Notes: generated from the sequence alone by a model not told the origin. 57,150 nt of DNA from Nostoc spongiaeforme FACHB-130 (GCF_014698475.1 NZ_JACJTB010000045.1:1-57150), one strand, 5' to 3'; positions 18,513 to 28,419 are shown, counted from the stretch's first letter. Program-made: numbers and translations.

Positions 18513-19493
18513 ATGCAAATCAGTCGAGAATTATCCCTAGCAAAAATGGGTTGCGGAACTTGGGCGTGGGGAAACCAACTGCTGTGGGGATACAACGAGA
18601 ATATGGATGAGCAGCTACAAGCTGTGTTTAACTTGTGTGTCAGTAATGGTGTAACTTTATTTGACACGGGTGATTCTTATGGTACTGGGAGATTAAACGG
18701 ACGTAGTGAGTTACTTTTGGGGCGATTTGCTCAAGCATATCAAGGTTTAAACCAGGAAAAGATTTGCATTGCAACAAAGCTGGCTGCGTATCCTTGGCGA
18801 TGGACACGCCAGTCAATGATAAAAGCTTGTCAGTCTTCGGCCAAGCGTTTGGGTAGAAATGTTGATTTAGTACAGATGCACTGGTCTACTGCTAATTATG
18901 CACCTTGGCAAGAAAAAGGTTTATTAGAGGGTTTGGCTGATCTTTACGAACAAAGTTTGGTTAAAGGTGTTGGGCTGTCGAATTATGGGCCGAAACGCTT
19001 AAAAATAGTGCAGCAAAGATTTGCCGAACGAGGTGTGCCGATTTCTACCTTACAAGTGCAGTATTCTTTGTTATCTACTTATCCGGTGACGCAACTAGGA
19101 CTAAAAGATGTGTGTGATGAATTGGGTATTAAATTAATTGCTTACAGTCCTTTGGCTTTGGGGATATTAACAGGTAAATATTCCGAGACAGGGACTTTTC
19201 CCAAAGGTGTGCGTGGGTTGTTATTTAGACAGTTATTACCGGGAGTGCGATCGCTGTTAGCATGTTTACAAGCGATCGCCCAATCTCGCAATAAAACTAT
19301 GTCACAGGTAGCCATTAACTGGTGTATCTGTAAAGGTACTATTCCCATCCCTGGTGCCAAATCTCTTGCCCAAGCACAAGATAATATTGGTGCGTTGGGT
19401 TGGCAACTCGATGCTGGCGAACTAGCAGAGTTAGATAAAGCCGCCGACAGTACAGATAAAGTGATGGTGCAGAATATTTTTCAGACGAAGTGA
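18513..19493 (+). CDS. Aldo/keto reductase family oxidoreductase
   Basis: The protein of about 326 residues is an NADPH-dependent (beta/alpha)8 barrel. Visible family features are the N-terminal MGCGTWAWGN, the catalytic Asp/Tyr region LFDTGDSYGTGRLNGRSE (Tyr as acid), the Lys in IATKLAA, the His in VQMHWST, the strand-6 motif LQVQYSLLS, and the cofactor-binding CKGTIPIPGAKSLAQAQDN near the end. The substrate is unknown; it is probably a small carbonyl compound. The frame opens at ATG 18501 inside a heptameric repeat; I prefer ATG 18513 (MQISRELSLAKMG). It has no operon partner. Confidence 0.9.
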   Translation: MQISRELSLAKMGCGTWAWGNQLLWGYNENMDEQLQAVFNLCVSNGVTLFDTGDSYGTGRLNGRSELLLGRFAQAYQGLNQEKICIATKLAAYPWRWTRQSMIKACQSSAKRLGRNVDLVQMHWSTANYAPWQEKGLLEGLADLYEQSLVKGVGLSNYGPKRLKIVQQRFAERGVPISTLQVQYSLLSTYPVTQLGLKDVCDELGIKLIAYSPLALGILTGKYSETGTFPKGVRGLLFRQLLPGVRSLLACLQAIAQSRNKTMSQVAINWCICKGTIPIPGAKSLAQAQDNIGALGWQLDAGELAELDKAADSTDKVMVQNIFQTK

Positions 19494-19736
19494 GACGAGG
19501 GGTTAGAAACTGGGGGCTATGGACTAGGGAAGGGTAAAAGGGTATAGGGGCGTGAGGTGGGGGCAGGGAGCAGGGGGAATTGGGGAAGATTCTCCCCCGC
19601 CTCCGGTGGGTGAGCGACTTGCCTTGAAATCTCGACACTTCGACAAGCTCAGTGCATCGCTTCGCTCGATTACCGCGAAGTCGTTCGCGTTAGCGTCTCC
19701 ACAGGAGAAAGGAAGCGAACCACCACCTCCTAATAA
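19494..19736. repeat. Repeat-rich gap between converging genes
   Basis: It contains G-rich short units (GGGGCAGGGAGCAGGGGG), then a stretch rich in inverted CG blocks (CTTCGACAAG, CGCTTCGCTCG, CGCGAAGTCGTTCGCG). The last is of the interspersed GCGAAGC/GTTAGCGTCTCC type common in Nostoc-like genomes. No gene is seen. Confidence 0.45.
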
Positions 19737-21713
19737 TTACTCTTTGCCCACAGGATTAATCGGCCTTCTAGTAGGAGCCAACACCATTAAGACATCAAAT
19801 TGTTCTTTATCTGGTGTGGTAGAACTTGTGGCACTCAAACTGTACACTGAGCCGATAATTGATTTCCAAGGACGGAAGGTTTGATCATCAAAGAAACTGG
19901 GGGCAAATCCATAAATCCAAGATAAAGTAGACCCCCCATTCAAATAAAAATAGCCGTAGTTAGGTCGGGGTAAAGAATTAGTTGCAGTTTGGAAATTATA
20001 AGTTGCAGGTAGGGGAATATAAGGCTGTGGTACTAAATCTTTAATTGCACCAAAACCTGTTGAAATCACAAGGGTTTTTTCATCTACCCAATTATAAGCG
20101 AGTAAGCTTTGAGAAGATTCTCCATTGATATCCCAACTCGTGATATTTCGACCTTGAATATCATGAGTATTAACTACCACTTCTCCTTCTGAGAAAGATT
20201 TGATCAGTTGATCTAATTTCTTGAGCGTAGTTTCAGCAGCAGCTCGATTATTTGTTTCTAAGGCGATACCGATGCCTAAATTCAAGTTAGGAATTGAGCC
20301 TAATAACCCTCCCTTAGAAGGAAACAAAAAGAACGCATAATCACCGTCCATCCAATTGAGGATGTCTTTTTCTAAATCCAGTTTGGTATTATTCAGGACA
20401 AAACTACGAAATTGGTCTAGATATTCTTTGAGTTTTGGTTCTGTACTCAAAGCTTTTGCTATTAGTAGCCATTTTTGATTGAGATTGCGCCCTGTGGCAG
20501 CAGAGTAAGTAGCACCTGGTAATCTGGATACTATCGCCTCTGGTTGTTCAGTTTGAAATTCATCTTTTTCTGATTTTGGGGTTTGGCGATAGGCTGTAGC
20601 TTGAAAGCGCAATCCTTCTGGTTCTACTGTTAAAAACCCATTGACACTCCCATATTCTTTTAATTCATCAAGGTTAATGGATTCACTACCAAAAATTGGA
20701 ACGGGCAGACTTGGATCTTTAGCGATGTCGTTAATTAAAGGAATAAAAGTTGCCAAATCTTCATAAATTGTAAACAGAGATTTAGCATACTGGGGATGCT
20801 TAATTGTTTCTTGAAATTGGGGATTTTGAGCTAGATTATTCTCACCTTGTGAAACATCAACAATTTGCTCAATAGCTTTAGCCGTAAACCCAGTGACAAT
20901 GTAACCTGGTACAGTAGCGATCGCCAGTCCTTTGGGTCTTCTTTTTAACCAATCAGGATTACTCAAAATCGGTGGAATCGCTGCTAAGTTTGATTTTTTC
21001 AGAGAATTAGTCGGTTTTTGGGGTATTTTGATCGGCTTTGTCGGTAATATGGGAAGTTTTTTTAAATTTGATTCTGGTGATGCTGCTGGTTCAGGTGCTT
21101 TTGGTAAATCTGGTGATGGGGTGGTTGACTCTGGTGATTCAGGTGTTGTTGGTAACTCTGGTGATGGGGTGGTTGATTCAGTTTCTGGATTTGATTCTGT
21201 TGATTCTGGTAATTTTGGCGGTTCGGCTGGTTCTGGAACCTGGAGTTCTATGATAGTTACGCCTTTGTACTCACTTAGCTTGACCCTTGTTGGATCACTA
21301 TTTTTCAGTAAGTCTAAAAGAGGCTGGATGCGCGACTCATCTTTCAGAGGAGCCAACATTATAAAGTTATTTTCTAGAGTTGCTTTTGTACCTTCAACCT
21401 TGGGTAGAAATGCAGCAGCTACTTGTTCACCCAACAAAGACTCAATTTCTCGCACATAGTCTAGCTTAAAAGAAGGTGGCAAATATTGAGCTACGGCGGA
21501 ATATGCTCTGTCAAATAAATAAAAACGATTTAGGTCTGCCCAAGCATCTACCTTCGTGTTGATTAAGCTGACCAATGGTGTGTCTGCTGGTAAGATTTTA
21601 GCGATCGCTGGGACATTCAGGGTAGTAGATGCCTCAGCCTCGCTTTTCTCAGCCACAGGAGAAGCCACTGCTAAAACTGACAATAGCGATACTGTAATAA
21701 TCGGTGATACCAT
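19737..21713 (-). CDS. DUF3352 exported protein
   Basis: The protein of about 658 residues has an N-terminal signal sequence (VSPIITVSLLSVLAVASPVA). DUF3352-type segments follow: IAKILPADTPLVSLINTK, and later KDILNWMDGDYAFFLFPSK. A low-complexity Pro/Glu/Ser/Thr tract (about residues 160-250, repeated TPESPE/TPSPEL units) interrupts the domain and probably forms an extended spacer. DUF3352 proteins are found across cyanobacteria and have no assigned function; export to the periplasm or outer membrane is likely. The frame opens at TTG 21755; ATG 21713 is chosen since it starts the signal peptide. The stretch just upstream carries an AAAATCTAAAAT repeat. Confidence 0.82.
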   Translation of the reverse strand: MVSPIITVSLLSVLAVASPVAEKSEAEASTTLNVPAIAKILPADTPLVSLINTKVDAWADLNRFYLFDRAYSAVAQYLPPSFKLDYVREIESLLGEQVAAAFLPKVEGTKATLENNFIMLAPLKDESRIQPLLDLLKNSDPTRVKLSEYKGVTIIELQVPEPAEPPKLPESTESNPETESTTPSPELPTTPESPESTTPSPDLPKAPEPAASPESNLKKLPILPTKPIKIPQKPTNSLKKSNLAAIPPILSNPDWLKRRPKGLAIATVPGYIVTGFTAKAIEQIVDVSQGENNLAQNPQFQETIKHPQYAKSLFTIYEDLATFIPLINDIAKDPSLPVPIFGSESINLDELKEYGSVNGFLTVEPEGLRFQATAYRQTPKSEKDEFQTEQPEAIVSRLPGATYSAATGRNLNQKWLLIAKALSTEPKLKEYLDQFRSFVLNNTKLDLEKDILNWMDGDYAFFLFPSKGGLLGSIPNLNLGIGIALETNNRAAAETTLKKLDQLIKSFSEGEVVVNTHDIQGRNITSWDINGESSQSLLAYNWVDEKTLVISTGFGAIKDLVPQPYIPLPATYNFQTATNSLPRPNYGYFYLNGGSTLSWIYGFAPSFFDDQTFRPWKSIIGSVYSLSATSSTTPDKEQFDVLMVLAPTRRPINPVGKE

Positions 21714-21987
21714 TTTGAATTTTAGATTTTCGATTTTAGAACTGCAACCTAGCAACTAAATGTATAAGGCATAAAATGCCATTTTGTAGGTTTCTTTTTT
21801 ATATTTTTATTACTAGAAAATAAATGGATTTTGCCAAAATTTAAAATTAAGTATTAAAAAATAATCTGTTTTAACAATTAGTGGTTAAAAGTTATAAGGA
21901 TGGAAGTAAAAGAGTAGTGGTTTAGCTATGCTCACCAACAGAGGACAAGGGGAAAGTTTTTTACTCAGCACTCAGCGAGAAGTTACC

Positions 21988-22072
21988 TGTGGAGAGAACT
22001 TGCGTGCGCGGGTTCCTCGCGCCCTTGCAAAGTTCGGGGAGTTCCCTCCATTGAGTAAACTTCGGTGACTCA
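21988..22072. repeat. AGTTGCGTG palindromic repeat, copy 2
   Basis: GGAGAGAACTTGCGTGCGCG, then GGTTCC and GCAAAGTTCGGGG form a hairpin related to the elements at 8650 and 48331. A second arm follows (TTGAGTAAACTTCGG). It occupies most of the 400-base gap between the DUF3352 and MoxR genes, where nothing else is evident. Confidence 0.6.
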
Positions 22073-22118
22073 GCACTTTACTATCTGAAGCAATAGGTAC
22101 TGTGTATTGTAATTTGAA

Positions 22119-23027
22119 TTAAGGAATAGGCAGCGATCGCAATAATCTGTCTACAATCGTTCGCGCATTACGTCCTCCCCTAGGGATGAGGCGATGACAG
22201 AGAACGTAAGGCACCAGAAATTTTACATCATCGGGGATGGCATAATCACGCCCAGAAATAAATGCTAATGCTTGAGTTGCTTTTTGTAATGCGACAGTTC
22301 CGCGCGGACTCACACCCAAAGTAATTTCTTCATCATGTCGCGTTGCCCTTACCAATTCCAAAATATACTCTTGTAAAGAAGCTTCTACTCTGACTTGAGA
22401 ACAGATTTGACGCAATTGTTGTAATTCTGCCAAACTAATACAAGGTTGTAACTCCGTCACATTTGCTCTTTGTTGAAGATTTTGCAGCATTTGCAATTCT
22501 TCTTGTGCTGAAGGATAACCCAAACTCAAAGACAGCATAAATCTATCCATTTGAGCTTCTGGTAATGGAAAAGTACCTTGATATTCAATGGGGTTTTGGG
22601 TAGCAATCACAAAAAACGGCTGGGGAACTGACCGAGAAACACCATCAATTGTGACTTGATTTTCTTCCATGACTTCTAATAAAGCTGACTGAGTACGAGG
22701 TGTAGCGCGGTTAATTTCATCAGCTAGAAGTACATTAGCAAACACTGGCCCAGACAGAAAGGTAAATTCACCAGTTTTGGGATTCCAAATATTCGTACCA
22801 GTAATATCTGTGGGAAGTAAATCAGGAGTGCATTGTAAGCGTTGAAATTTGCCATCTAAGGAACGCGCTAAAGATTTAGCCAGCAGTGTTTTACCCACTC
22901 CTGGAACATCTTCTAATAGTGCATGACCACCACTTAATAAGGCGACTAAGACCAAGCGAATTGCCTCGGTTTTACCGACAATGGTCAGAGCGAGATTTTG
23001 AGTTAAAGCTTCAATTTGTTCTCTCAT
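22119..23027 (-). CDS. MoxR-family AAA+ ATPase
   Basis: The 302-residue ATPase has Walker A VPGVGKTLLAKS (near residue 43), Walker B LLADEINRA, the sensor-1 region FFVIATQNPIE, an arginine-finger region (AQMDRFML) and the C-terminal lid with GVSPRGTVALQKA. MoxR proteins are chaperone-like ATPases that often work with vWA-domain proteins to mature or insert metal cofactors. The usual DUF58/vWA partner is not adjacent; downstream is only a repeat-filled gap. It follows ribF on the same strand with 108 bases between, so weak co-transcription is possible. ATG 23027. Confidence 0.92.
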   Translation of the reverse strand: MREQIEALTQNLALTIVGKTEAIRLVLVALLSGGHALLEDVPGVGKTLLAKSLARSLDGKFQRLQCTPDLLPTDITGTNIWNPKTGEFTFLSGPVFANVLLADEINRATPRTQSALLEVMEENQVTIDGVSRSVPQPFFVIATQNPIEYQGTFPLPEAQMDRFMLSLSLGYPSAQEELQMLQNLQQRANVTELQPCISLAELQQLRQICSQVRVEASLQEYILELVRATRHDEEITLGVSPRGTVALQKATQALAFISGRDYAIPDDVKFLVPYVLCHRLIPRGGRNARTIVDRLLRSLPIP

Positions 23028-23135
23028 GCACCACAGAATGATTGAGGAATTGGCGATTAGGAACTGGAATGGAGAATAACCTATGCCTCATTCCCCACTC
23101 CCTGTTTTTCAGTATTCCCACTTCATCATCGGAAG

Positions 23136-24191
23136 TTAGCATTCTCCAGACAAAATTTTTTGAGCCATCTTACAGTCTTGGTGAATTTGGGTTTTCAAGG
23201 CTTCTAGAGACGCAAATTTTTGTTCTGGGCGTAAAAATTTGATGAGTTCTACAGTCAATTGTTTGCCGTATAAATCCCCAGACCAATCAAATAAGTGTAC
23301 TTCTACGGATGAATTTATACCGTTTACTGTGGGGCGATTACCAATATTCATCACTCCCAAAATCAATTGCGGAGTTGTAGCAGTGGTGTCATTCAAAATA
23401 TATACCTTGACCGCATATACACCGTGACGTGGTAAAAATTTATCGCTGGGTATTTGGAGGTTAGCCGTAGGAAAACCAATGGTTCTACCGAGTTGTTGAC
23501 CTTGAATCACAGTACCGAAGAGAGTGTATGGTCTTCCAAGACATAAATTAGCGTTTTTGATATCGCCACTTTCCAGACATTGGCGGATTAGAGAAGTGCT
23601 AATTGGAGGTAGGCTGACAAATCCACTGTCTGACAAGTTATCTGTATGAGTTTGTAATGGAACAATAGTAACAGGAATATTGTGTTGAGACGCAAGTAAT
23701 TGCAAATCTTTAGCAGTACCTCGACGCTGTTTGCCAAAACAAAAATCTTGCCCAACACTAATTCTTTGACACTGTAATTGTTGGACGAGAATTTTATCAA
23801 CAAACTCTTGCGGCGACAAAGCTGATAATTCCTTGTCGAAGGGTAATAGTACTAGTTGTTCCACTCCTAGCGATCGCAATTGTTGAACTTTTTCATCCAG
23901 TGGTGTTAACCAAGTACGGGGTGTTCCCGTAAAAAATTCCTGTGGATGGGGACGAAAAGTCACAACTGTTGAGTATATGAGTTCTGATGTTGGGGGTTGA
24001 TTGGGATAATCTTGGTAACTTCCACTTTCCCCATCTTTGTTCGCTGCTGGCTGTAGAATCGGCTGAATTACCCTTTGATGGCCAAGATGTACGCCATCAA
24101 ATTTGCCCAGCGCAACATTAGTTGGCCTGAGAACCTCTGTGGCTGAAGCAGCAACCCATACAGAACATCCATTTTGAGACAAATTTAGCAC
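23136..24191 (-). CDS. ribF: Bifunctional riboflavin kinase / FAD synthetase
   Basis: It makes FMN from riboflavin and then FAD, in the cytoplasm. The 351-residue protein has the N-terminal adenylyltransferase domain with the nucleotide-binding motif GKFDGVHLGHQRVI and the second motif SVGQDFCFGKQRRG. The C-terminal flavokinase domain has GRTIGFPTANLQIP, a GVYAVKV strand, NIGNRPTV and the catalytic Glu region SVEVHLFDW. Its length is slightly above the family norm because of an insert (about residues 50-75). The start is GTG 24191; the first ATG is far inside, so GTG is likely although no Shine-Dalgarno is visible. Confidence 0.95.
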   Translation of the reverse strand: MLNLSQNGCSVWVAASATEVLRPTNVALGKFDGVHLGHQRVIQPILQPAANKDGESGSYQDYPNQPPTSELIYSTVVTFRPHPQEFFTGTPRTWLTPLDEKVQQLRSLGVEQLVLLPFDKELSALSPQEFVDKILVQQLQCQRISVGQDFCFGKQRRGTAKDLQLLASQHNIPVTIVPLQTHTDNLSDSGFVSLPPISTSLIRQCLESGDIKNANLCLGRPYTLFGTVIQGQQLGRTIGFPTANLQIPSDKFLPRHGVYAVKVYILNDTTATTPQLILGVMNIGNRPTVNGINSSVEVHLFDWSGDLYGKQLTVELIKFLRPEQKFASLEALKTQIHQDCKMAQKILSGEC

Positions 24192-24489
24192 GTAGATTCT
24201 GGAATTTGAGGTTTATTTTGCCATAAATCGCAAGCAACCTGATGGAACACCAATGAGTAGAAGACAAGCTGTGTATGGGTATAGAGGTGTAAGGTTGATG
24301 AACACTTAACATCCAAACCGTTGATTTTTCGTTTTTAGACTATGAGTAGTTTTAACTTGAATAAACACACAACTTTGTCTCCGATTGTCACAGTGTCATT
24401 GTGAGGTAGATTCTCGCGCTTATAGCTCTTGATCACCAATCTAATCTAAAATCTACGATCGCTTGACAGGCAACTTTTACCCAGACAAC

Positions 24490-25374
24490 TTATCTAACAG
24501 GAAAAGATTCTGATAACGGGACAGATGTAGACACTTGCAGCACCATTCTTTCCCGTGCCATGATTGCGCCTGGAAATTGTTTAGCCGCTTCTTCCCCGAC
24601 AGCATCCAAAAAATCATCATTGTGAGCTGGATCATGGTGGAAGATGACCAAGGTTTTGACATTGGCGGCTTTGGCTATTTTCACCGCTTCTTGCCAAGTG
24701 GAATGTCCCCAGCCAATTTTCGGCGATTTTGGCGAATAATATTCCTCATCGGTGTAAGTACAATCGTAGATGAGGATATCGGCATTGCGAGATAGCCTTA
24801 GCACATTTTCATCCAATCTGTCCGGAAAATGCTCGGTATCGGTGATATATACAGCAGCACCACCACGCCAGTTAACTCGATAGCCAACTGCTTCACCAGG
24901 ATGATTTAATGATGCCGTTTCTATGGTAATGTCATGAATGTGAATGGGTTGCCCTGGTTTGACATCGTGAAAATGCAAATTGGCTTGCATAATCTGTAAT
25001 GGCACTGGGAAATTTGGGTGAAGCATCTGGTCGTTGAGGCGTTGCTCAATGGTCGAACCATCAGGAGCGATAGCACCATAAATGTGAAAATTATTGCCTC
25101 TGACAAACCCTGGGACAAAAAAGGGAAACCCCTGCATGTGATCCCAGTGGGAATGAGTAAATAACAGATGAGCTTCTAAGGGCATTTGGCGCAGTAAAGA
25201 TTGTCCTAAAACATGCAGCCCTGTACCACCATCGAAAATTAAGCGTTTGTCGCCCACTTGCATCTCAATGCAGGGGGTATTACCACCATAGCGGACAGTA
25301 TGTGGACCTGGACTGGGGATGCTGCCACGAACACCCCAAAATTGTACGGTAAATTGGTTCTCTATCCTAGACAT
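24490..25374 (-). CDS. Metallo-beta-lactamase-fold hydrolase
   Basis: The 294-residue enzyme has the MBL metal motif THSHWDHMQG, a later His (SLNHPGE) and Asp (ITDTEHFPD), and a final His (VIFHHDPAHND). WGVRGSIPSPGP at the N-terminus is the signature of a common bacterial and cyanobacterial MBL subgroup, which includes cyclic-nucleotide phosphodiesterase-like and ribonuclease-Z-like proteins. The substrate is not decided by the sequence. The frame opens at TTG 25413; ATG 25374 (MSRIENQFTVQFWGV) is chosen. It lies downstream of surE on the same strand, 380 bases away. Confidence 0.88.
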   Translation of the reverse strand: MSRIENQFTVQFWGVRGSIPSPGPHTVRYGGNTPCIEMQVGDKRLIFDGGTGLHVLGQSLLRQMPLEAHLLFTHSHWDHMQGFPFFVPGFVRGNNFHIYGAIAPDGSTIEQRLNDQMLHPNFPVPLQIMQANLHFHDVKPGQPIHIHDITIETASLNHPGEAVGYRVNWRGGAAVYITDTEHFPDRLDENVLRLSRNADILIYDCTYTDEEYYSPKSPKIGWGHSTWQEAVKIAKAANVKTLVIFHHDPAHNDDFLDAVGEEAAKQFPGAIMARERMVLQVSTSVPLSESFPVR

Positions 25375-25755
25375 GGGTGTTGCTTGCTGGACTGAGCGGG
25401 CGATCAAGAACAAAAATGTTACTTGTTTGGTTAAGTCTATGCTGTTTTACCACATTTGGTAGAGAATGTTTTTCTTGGTACAACAGCATACCTTGTTTGG
25501 GGTAGATTGTGTGAACGTCGAAGAAATCCTGCAAAAGAGTTACCTGAATATTTCCCACATTATATGTATCAGTAATATCAAAACGCTCCTACTTTATAAC
25601 CTAAATTTTACTGTGATGCCTTTAACTGATCATAAAAAGGCCAAGGGTAGGAAAATGAAGGCTGTGGGCAGCAGGTTAAAATGCTCATCATGACTTTGCC
25701 AAATTGGTAAATGAATTTGATTATGTAGTTGCCTTTAGATGAAAAGTATATAAAT
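25375..25755. other. Intergenic region between surE and the MBL gene
   Basis: 380 bases without a recognisable gene. The short frame at 25466-25693 has no ribosome-binding site and no recognisable product. Confidence 0.45.
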
Positions 25756-26556
25756 TTACTTATCTAAAGGAATTTCCCAGTGGGATAATTTATCGAGTCC
25801 GGTTGGATAGGTGAGATTATATTGCAACGGCGTAATACTGATATAGTTTTGACGAATCACATGCACGTCAATAGGTATATTTTGCGGTAAATTTAACCCC
25901 ATTGGGGGTTCGACATCTTCGAGAACTTCACCAGTTAACCAGTAGTAGGTTTTACCACGGGGATCAATGCGCTTGTCAAACACATCAACATAGCGCCTGA
26001 CTCCTTGTCTGGTAAAAGTGACTCCGGCAATTTCTTCCCACTTCACCGCAGGCACATTAACATTAAGTAACATTAAATCTAGTAAGGGTTTAGCGGCTAG
26101 TTGCTCCACTAAAGTTTTGGCAAACTTAGCGGCTGGTTGAAAGTCTTTGTAGAGATGACTAGTCAGGCTAAAAGCAATGCTGGGAATGCCTTCGATCACT
26201 CCTTCCATTGCGGCTGAAACAGTTCCAGAATAAAGAATTTCGGTTCCGAGATTGGCACCTTGGTTAATACCAGACAGCACCAAATCTGGAGGAGAATCTA
26301 ATAAAGCCCATATTGCTAATTTGACACAATCTGAAGGCGTGCCATCACAAGCCCAAGCTTTGATACTGGGATGAAAAACTGATTCGACAATTTCCGCGCG
26401 AATTGGCTGGTGTAGAGTTAATCCATGTCCGGTGGCCGATCGCTCCCGATCTGGACAAACTACAGTTACATCATGGCCAGCTTCTGCCAAGCAGTTGGCT
26501 AGGGTACGCACACCCAAGGCAAAAATACCATCATCATTACTAATAAGTAATTTCAT
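25756..26556 (-). CDS. surE: 5'-nucleotidase SurE
   Basis: SurE hydrolyses nucleoside 5'- and 3'-monophosphates and short polyphosphates in the cytoplasm, with a divalent metal. The 266-residue protein begins [19 protein letters not shown], with the metal ligands Asp8-Asp9. It continues with [15 protein letters not shown] (the catalytic Ser/Asn region), [14 protein letters not shown], and [19 protein letters not shown], all SurE hallmarks. It diverges from pheS across a repeat-filled region that must hold both promoters. ATG 26556. Confidence 0.96.
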   Translation of the reverse strand: MKLLISNDDGIFALGVRTLANCLAEAGHDVTVVCPDRERSATGHGLTLHQPIRAEIVESVFHPSIKAWACDGTPSDCVKLAIWALLDSPPDLVLSGINQGANLGTEILYSGTVSAAMEGVIEGIPSIAFSLTSHLYKDFQPAAKFAKTLVEQLAAKPLLDLMLLNVNVPAVKWEEIAGVTFTRQGVRRYVDVFDKRIDPRGKTYYWLTGEVLEDVEPPMGLNLPQNIPIDVHVIRQNYISITPLQYNLTYPTGLDKLSHWEIPLDK

Positions 26557-26899
26557 GGGTCATGATAATTTTAGATTCTGGATTTTAGATTTTAGATTGA
26601 CTGCGCCCATTTTGGGGATACAGTCAGGGGATTTTAGATTTGTTCTGCCCAAAAGAGTCTGGGGTATGAACGGAAAGAATCATCCAAAATCTAAAATTCG
26701 CAGTGTCAAGAGTCCATAGTCAACAGTTAAAGCTAAATTGTCAATGGTTGACATCACAAATACCAAAGAAAAAATCCTCCCTGGCGCGATCGCTTATAAA
26801 ATAAGGTTATTTGTCTTTTGTCATTAGTCATGAGTAACGAGTTCTTACTATTGACCAATGACTAATGACCAACGACCAATGACTAATGACTATTAACTA
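26557..26899. repeat. Repeat-filled surE-pheS divergent promoter region
   Basis: Near 26572-26600 an AT-rich unit (GGATTTTAGATT) is repeated, and an inverted version (CCAAAATCTAAAATTC) lies at 26684-26699. A TATAAA box follows an HIP1 octamer near 26785-26800. From 26850 a heptameric array (TGACCAA, TGACTAA, TGACCAA, CGACCAA, TGACTAA) runs to and includes the pheS start codon. Confidence 0.7.
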
Positions 26900-27892
26900 A
26901 TGACTAGCAATTTAGAGACTCAACTTTTAGCATTACAGCAGGAAGGAGAAAATGCGATCGCTGCTGCTGATACCCTAGAACGCCTGGAAGAACTCAGAGT
27001 CAATTATCTGGGGAAAAAAGGGCAATTAGGGGCATTGTTACGCAGCATGGGGCATATGAGTGCAGAGGAACGTCCTAAAATTGGAGCGATCGCCAATACA
27101 GTAAAAGAGTCCCTGCAAACTAGTCTAGATAAACAACGTGCCGCTTTAGAAACTGCAAAAATTCAGGCGCAGTTAGAAGCAGAAACCCTAGATGTGACAA
27201 TGCCGGGAATTTTCCGCCCCCAAGGTCGCATCCATCCCCTCAACGGCATGATTGACCGGGCATTGGATATTTTTGTCGGGATGGGTTACACCGTAGCCCA
27301 AGGGTCAGAAATGGAAACCGACTATTACAATTTTGAAGCCCTGAATACACCACCCGACCATCCCGCCCGTGATATGCAGGATACTTTTTACCTGCCAGAT
27401 GGTAATTTACTGCGGACTCATACTTCCTCAGTCCAAATCCGTTATATGGAAAAAGAAGAACCACCAATTCGCGTGGTGGCACCAGGGCGAGTTTATCGGC
27501 GTGATAATGTAGACGCAACCCACTCAGCAGTTTTCCATCAGATAGAACTGTTAGCCATTGATGAGGGACTGACTTTTACAGACCTCAAAGGTACAGTCAA
27601 GATGTTTTTACAAGCGATGTTTGGTGACTTGCCAATCCGCTTCCGTGCCAGTTACTTCCCCTTTACTGAACCTTCGGCTGAAGTTGATTTGCAGTGGAAT
27701 GGGCGCTGGCTAGAAGTGATGGGTTGCGGTATGGTTGACCCGAATGTGCTGAAATCTGTAGGCTATGACCCAGAAATTTATACTGGGTTTGCTGCTGGTT
27801 TTGGTGTAGAACGCTTTGCAATGGTGTTACATCAAATCGATGATATTCGCCGTTTGTATGCCAGTGATTTAAGATTTTTACGGCAGTTTTAA
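26900..27892 (+). CDS. pheS: Phenylalanine-tRNA ligase alpha subunit
   Basis: This is the catalytic subunit of the alpha2-beta2 enzyme that charges tRNA-Phe. The 330-residue protein has an N-terminal coiled-coil tRNA-binding region ([19 protein letters not shown]), then the class II aminoacyl-tRNA synthetase core: [20 protein letters not shown] (motif 2), PSAEVDLQW, and [19 protein letters not shown] (motif 3), ending SDLRFLRQF as usual. Size is standard. The ATG at 26900 is itself part of the heptameric repeat TAATGAC; no Shine-Dalgarno is visible. pheT is not adjacent, as is common in cyanobacteria. Confidence 0.97.
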   Translation: MTSNLETQLLALQQEGENAIAAADTLERLEELRVNYLGKKGQLGALLRSMGHMSAEERPKIGAIANTVKESLQTSLDKQRAALETAKIQAQLEAETLDVTMPGIFRPQGRIHPLNGMIDRALDIFVGMGYTVAQGSEMETDYYNFEALNTPPDHPARDMQDTFYLPDGNLLRTHTSSVQIRYMEKEEPPIRVVAPGRVYRRDNVDATHSAVFHQIELLAIDEGLTFTDLKGTVKMFLQAMFGDLPIRFRASYFPFTEPSAEVDLQWNGRWLEVMGCGMVDPNVLKSVGYDPEIYTGFAAGFGVERFAMVLHQIDDIRRLYASDLRFLRQF

Positions 27893-27922
27893 ACATCTAC
27901 TGCAATCAAGGCAGAAAGAATA

Positions 27923-28138
27923 ATGACTCAATCTTCTAGATTAGATCAAGTTCTAGACAGCATCGAAGAATTATCAATAGATGAACAAGAAATACTCATT
28001 GATCTGATCCGTCATCGATTAGCAGAACAACGACGTTCTGCTATTGCTGTGAATATCACGCAAGCACAAGCAGAATACCAGTCTGGTAAAGTGTTTCGTG
28101 GCAATGTTAATCAAATCATGGATGAGTTAAACAAATGA
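27923..28138 (+). CDS. Antitoxin of a RelE-type toxin-antitoxin pair
   Basis: The 71-residue acidic, helical protein (LDSIEELSIDEQEILIDLI, then RHRLAEQRR) has no firm family name. Its size, its position directly before a RelE-family toxin and the 4-base ATGA overlap identify it as the partner antitoxin. The C-terminal half (GKVFRGNVNQIMDELNK) probably wraps the toxin. The pair lies 30 bases after pheS on the same strand and may be read from the pheS promoter. ATG 27923. Confidence 0.8.
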   Translation: MTQSSRLDQVLDSIEELSIDEQEILIDLIRHRLAEQRRSAIAVNITQAQAEYQSGKVFRGNVNQIMDELNK

Positions 28139-28419
28139 TGACTCTGGTTTTAGCATCATCGTTTAAACGAGCATTTAAGCGGTTGGTGCGACGACAACCA
28201 GAGTTGCAAGAGCGAATAGAAGAGCGTTTAACGCTTCTAGCATCTGACCCATTTGATCCACTGTTACAAACCCATAAGCTCAAAGGCAAATTGTCAGGAG
28301 CTTGGGCTTGTTCAGTGGATTACGATTGTCGTATTGTCTTTAACTTTGTGCAGAATCCCGAATCTGATCAAGAAGAAATTTTGCTCATCGATATTGGCTC
28401 TCATGATGAAGTCTATTAA
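28135..28419 (+). CDS. RelE/StbE-family mRNA interferase toxin
   Basis: The 94-residue protein has the RelE/YafQ fold pattern: a basic N-terminal helix region (SFKRAFKRLVRRQPELQER), the block FDPLLQTHKLKGKLSGAWAC, the strand VDYDCRIVFNF with the catalytic arginine, and a final strand EILLIDIGSHDEVY. Such toxins cleave mRNA at the ribosome when the antitoxin is degraded. The His in IGSHDEVY at the C-terminus is typical of the YafQ-like group. Translation couples to the antitoxin through the overlapping ATGA; a second ATG at 28138 is an alternative start. Confidence 0.88.
   Translation: MMTLVLASSFKRAFKRLVRRQPELQERIEERLTLLASDPFDPLLQTHKLKGKLSGAWACSVDYDCRIVFNFVQNPESDQEEILLIDIGSHDEVY

Noticed and set aside
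20932-21459. 175-codon plus-strand frame opposite the DUF3352 gene
   Set aside because: Mirror of the Pro/Ser/Thr-rich tract; its Gly/Ser/Asp repeats are an antisense artefact.
22119-23027. MoxR ATPase as part of a MoxR-vWA system with the 15-kb triad
   Set aside because: Seven kilobases and several unrelated genes lie between, and the triad is already complete without an AAA+ protein.
25466-25693. 75-codon plus-strand frame between surE and the MBL gene
   Set aside because: No Shine-Dalgarno sequence, no domain and no downstream terminator; probably chance.
26850-26899. Possible iteron-type replication origin at the heptamers before pheS
   Set aside because: The same heptamer class occurs in many gaps without any replication gene; no DnaA boxes were noticed.
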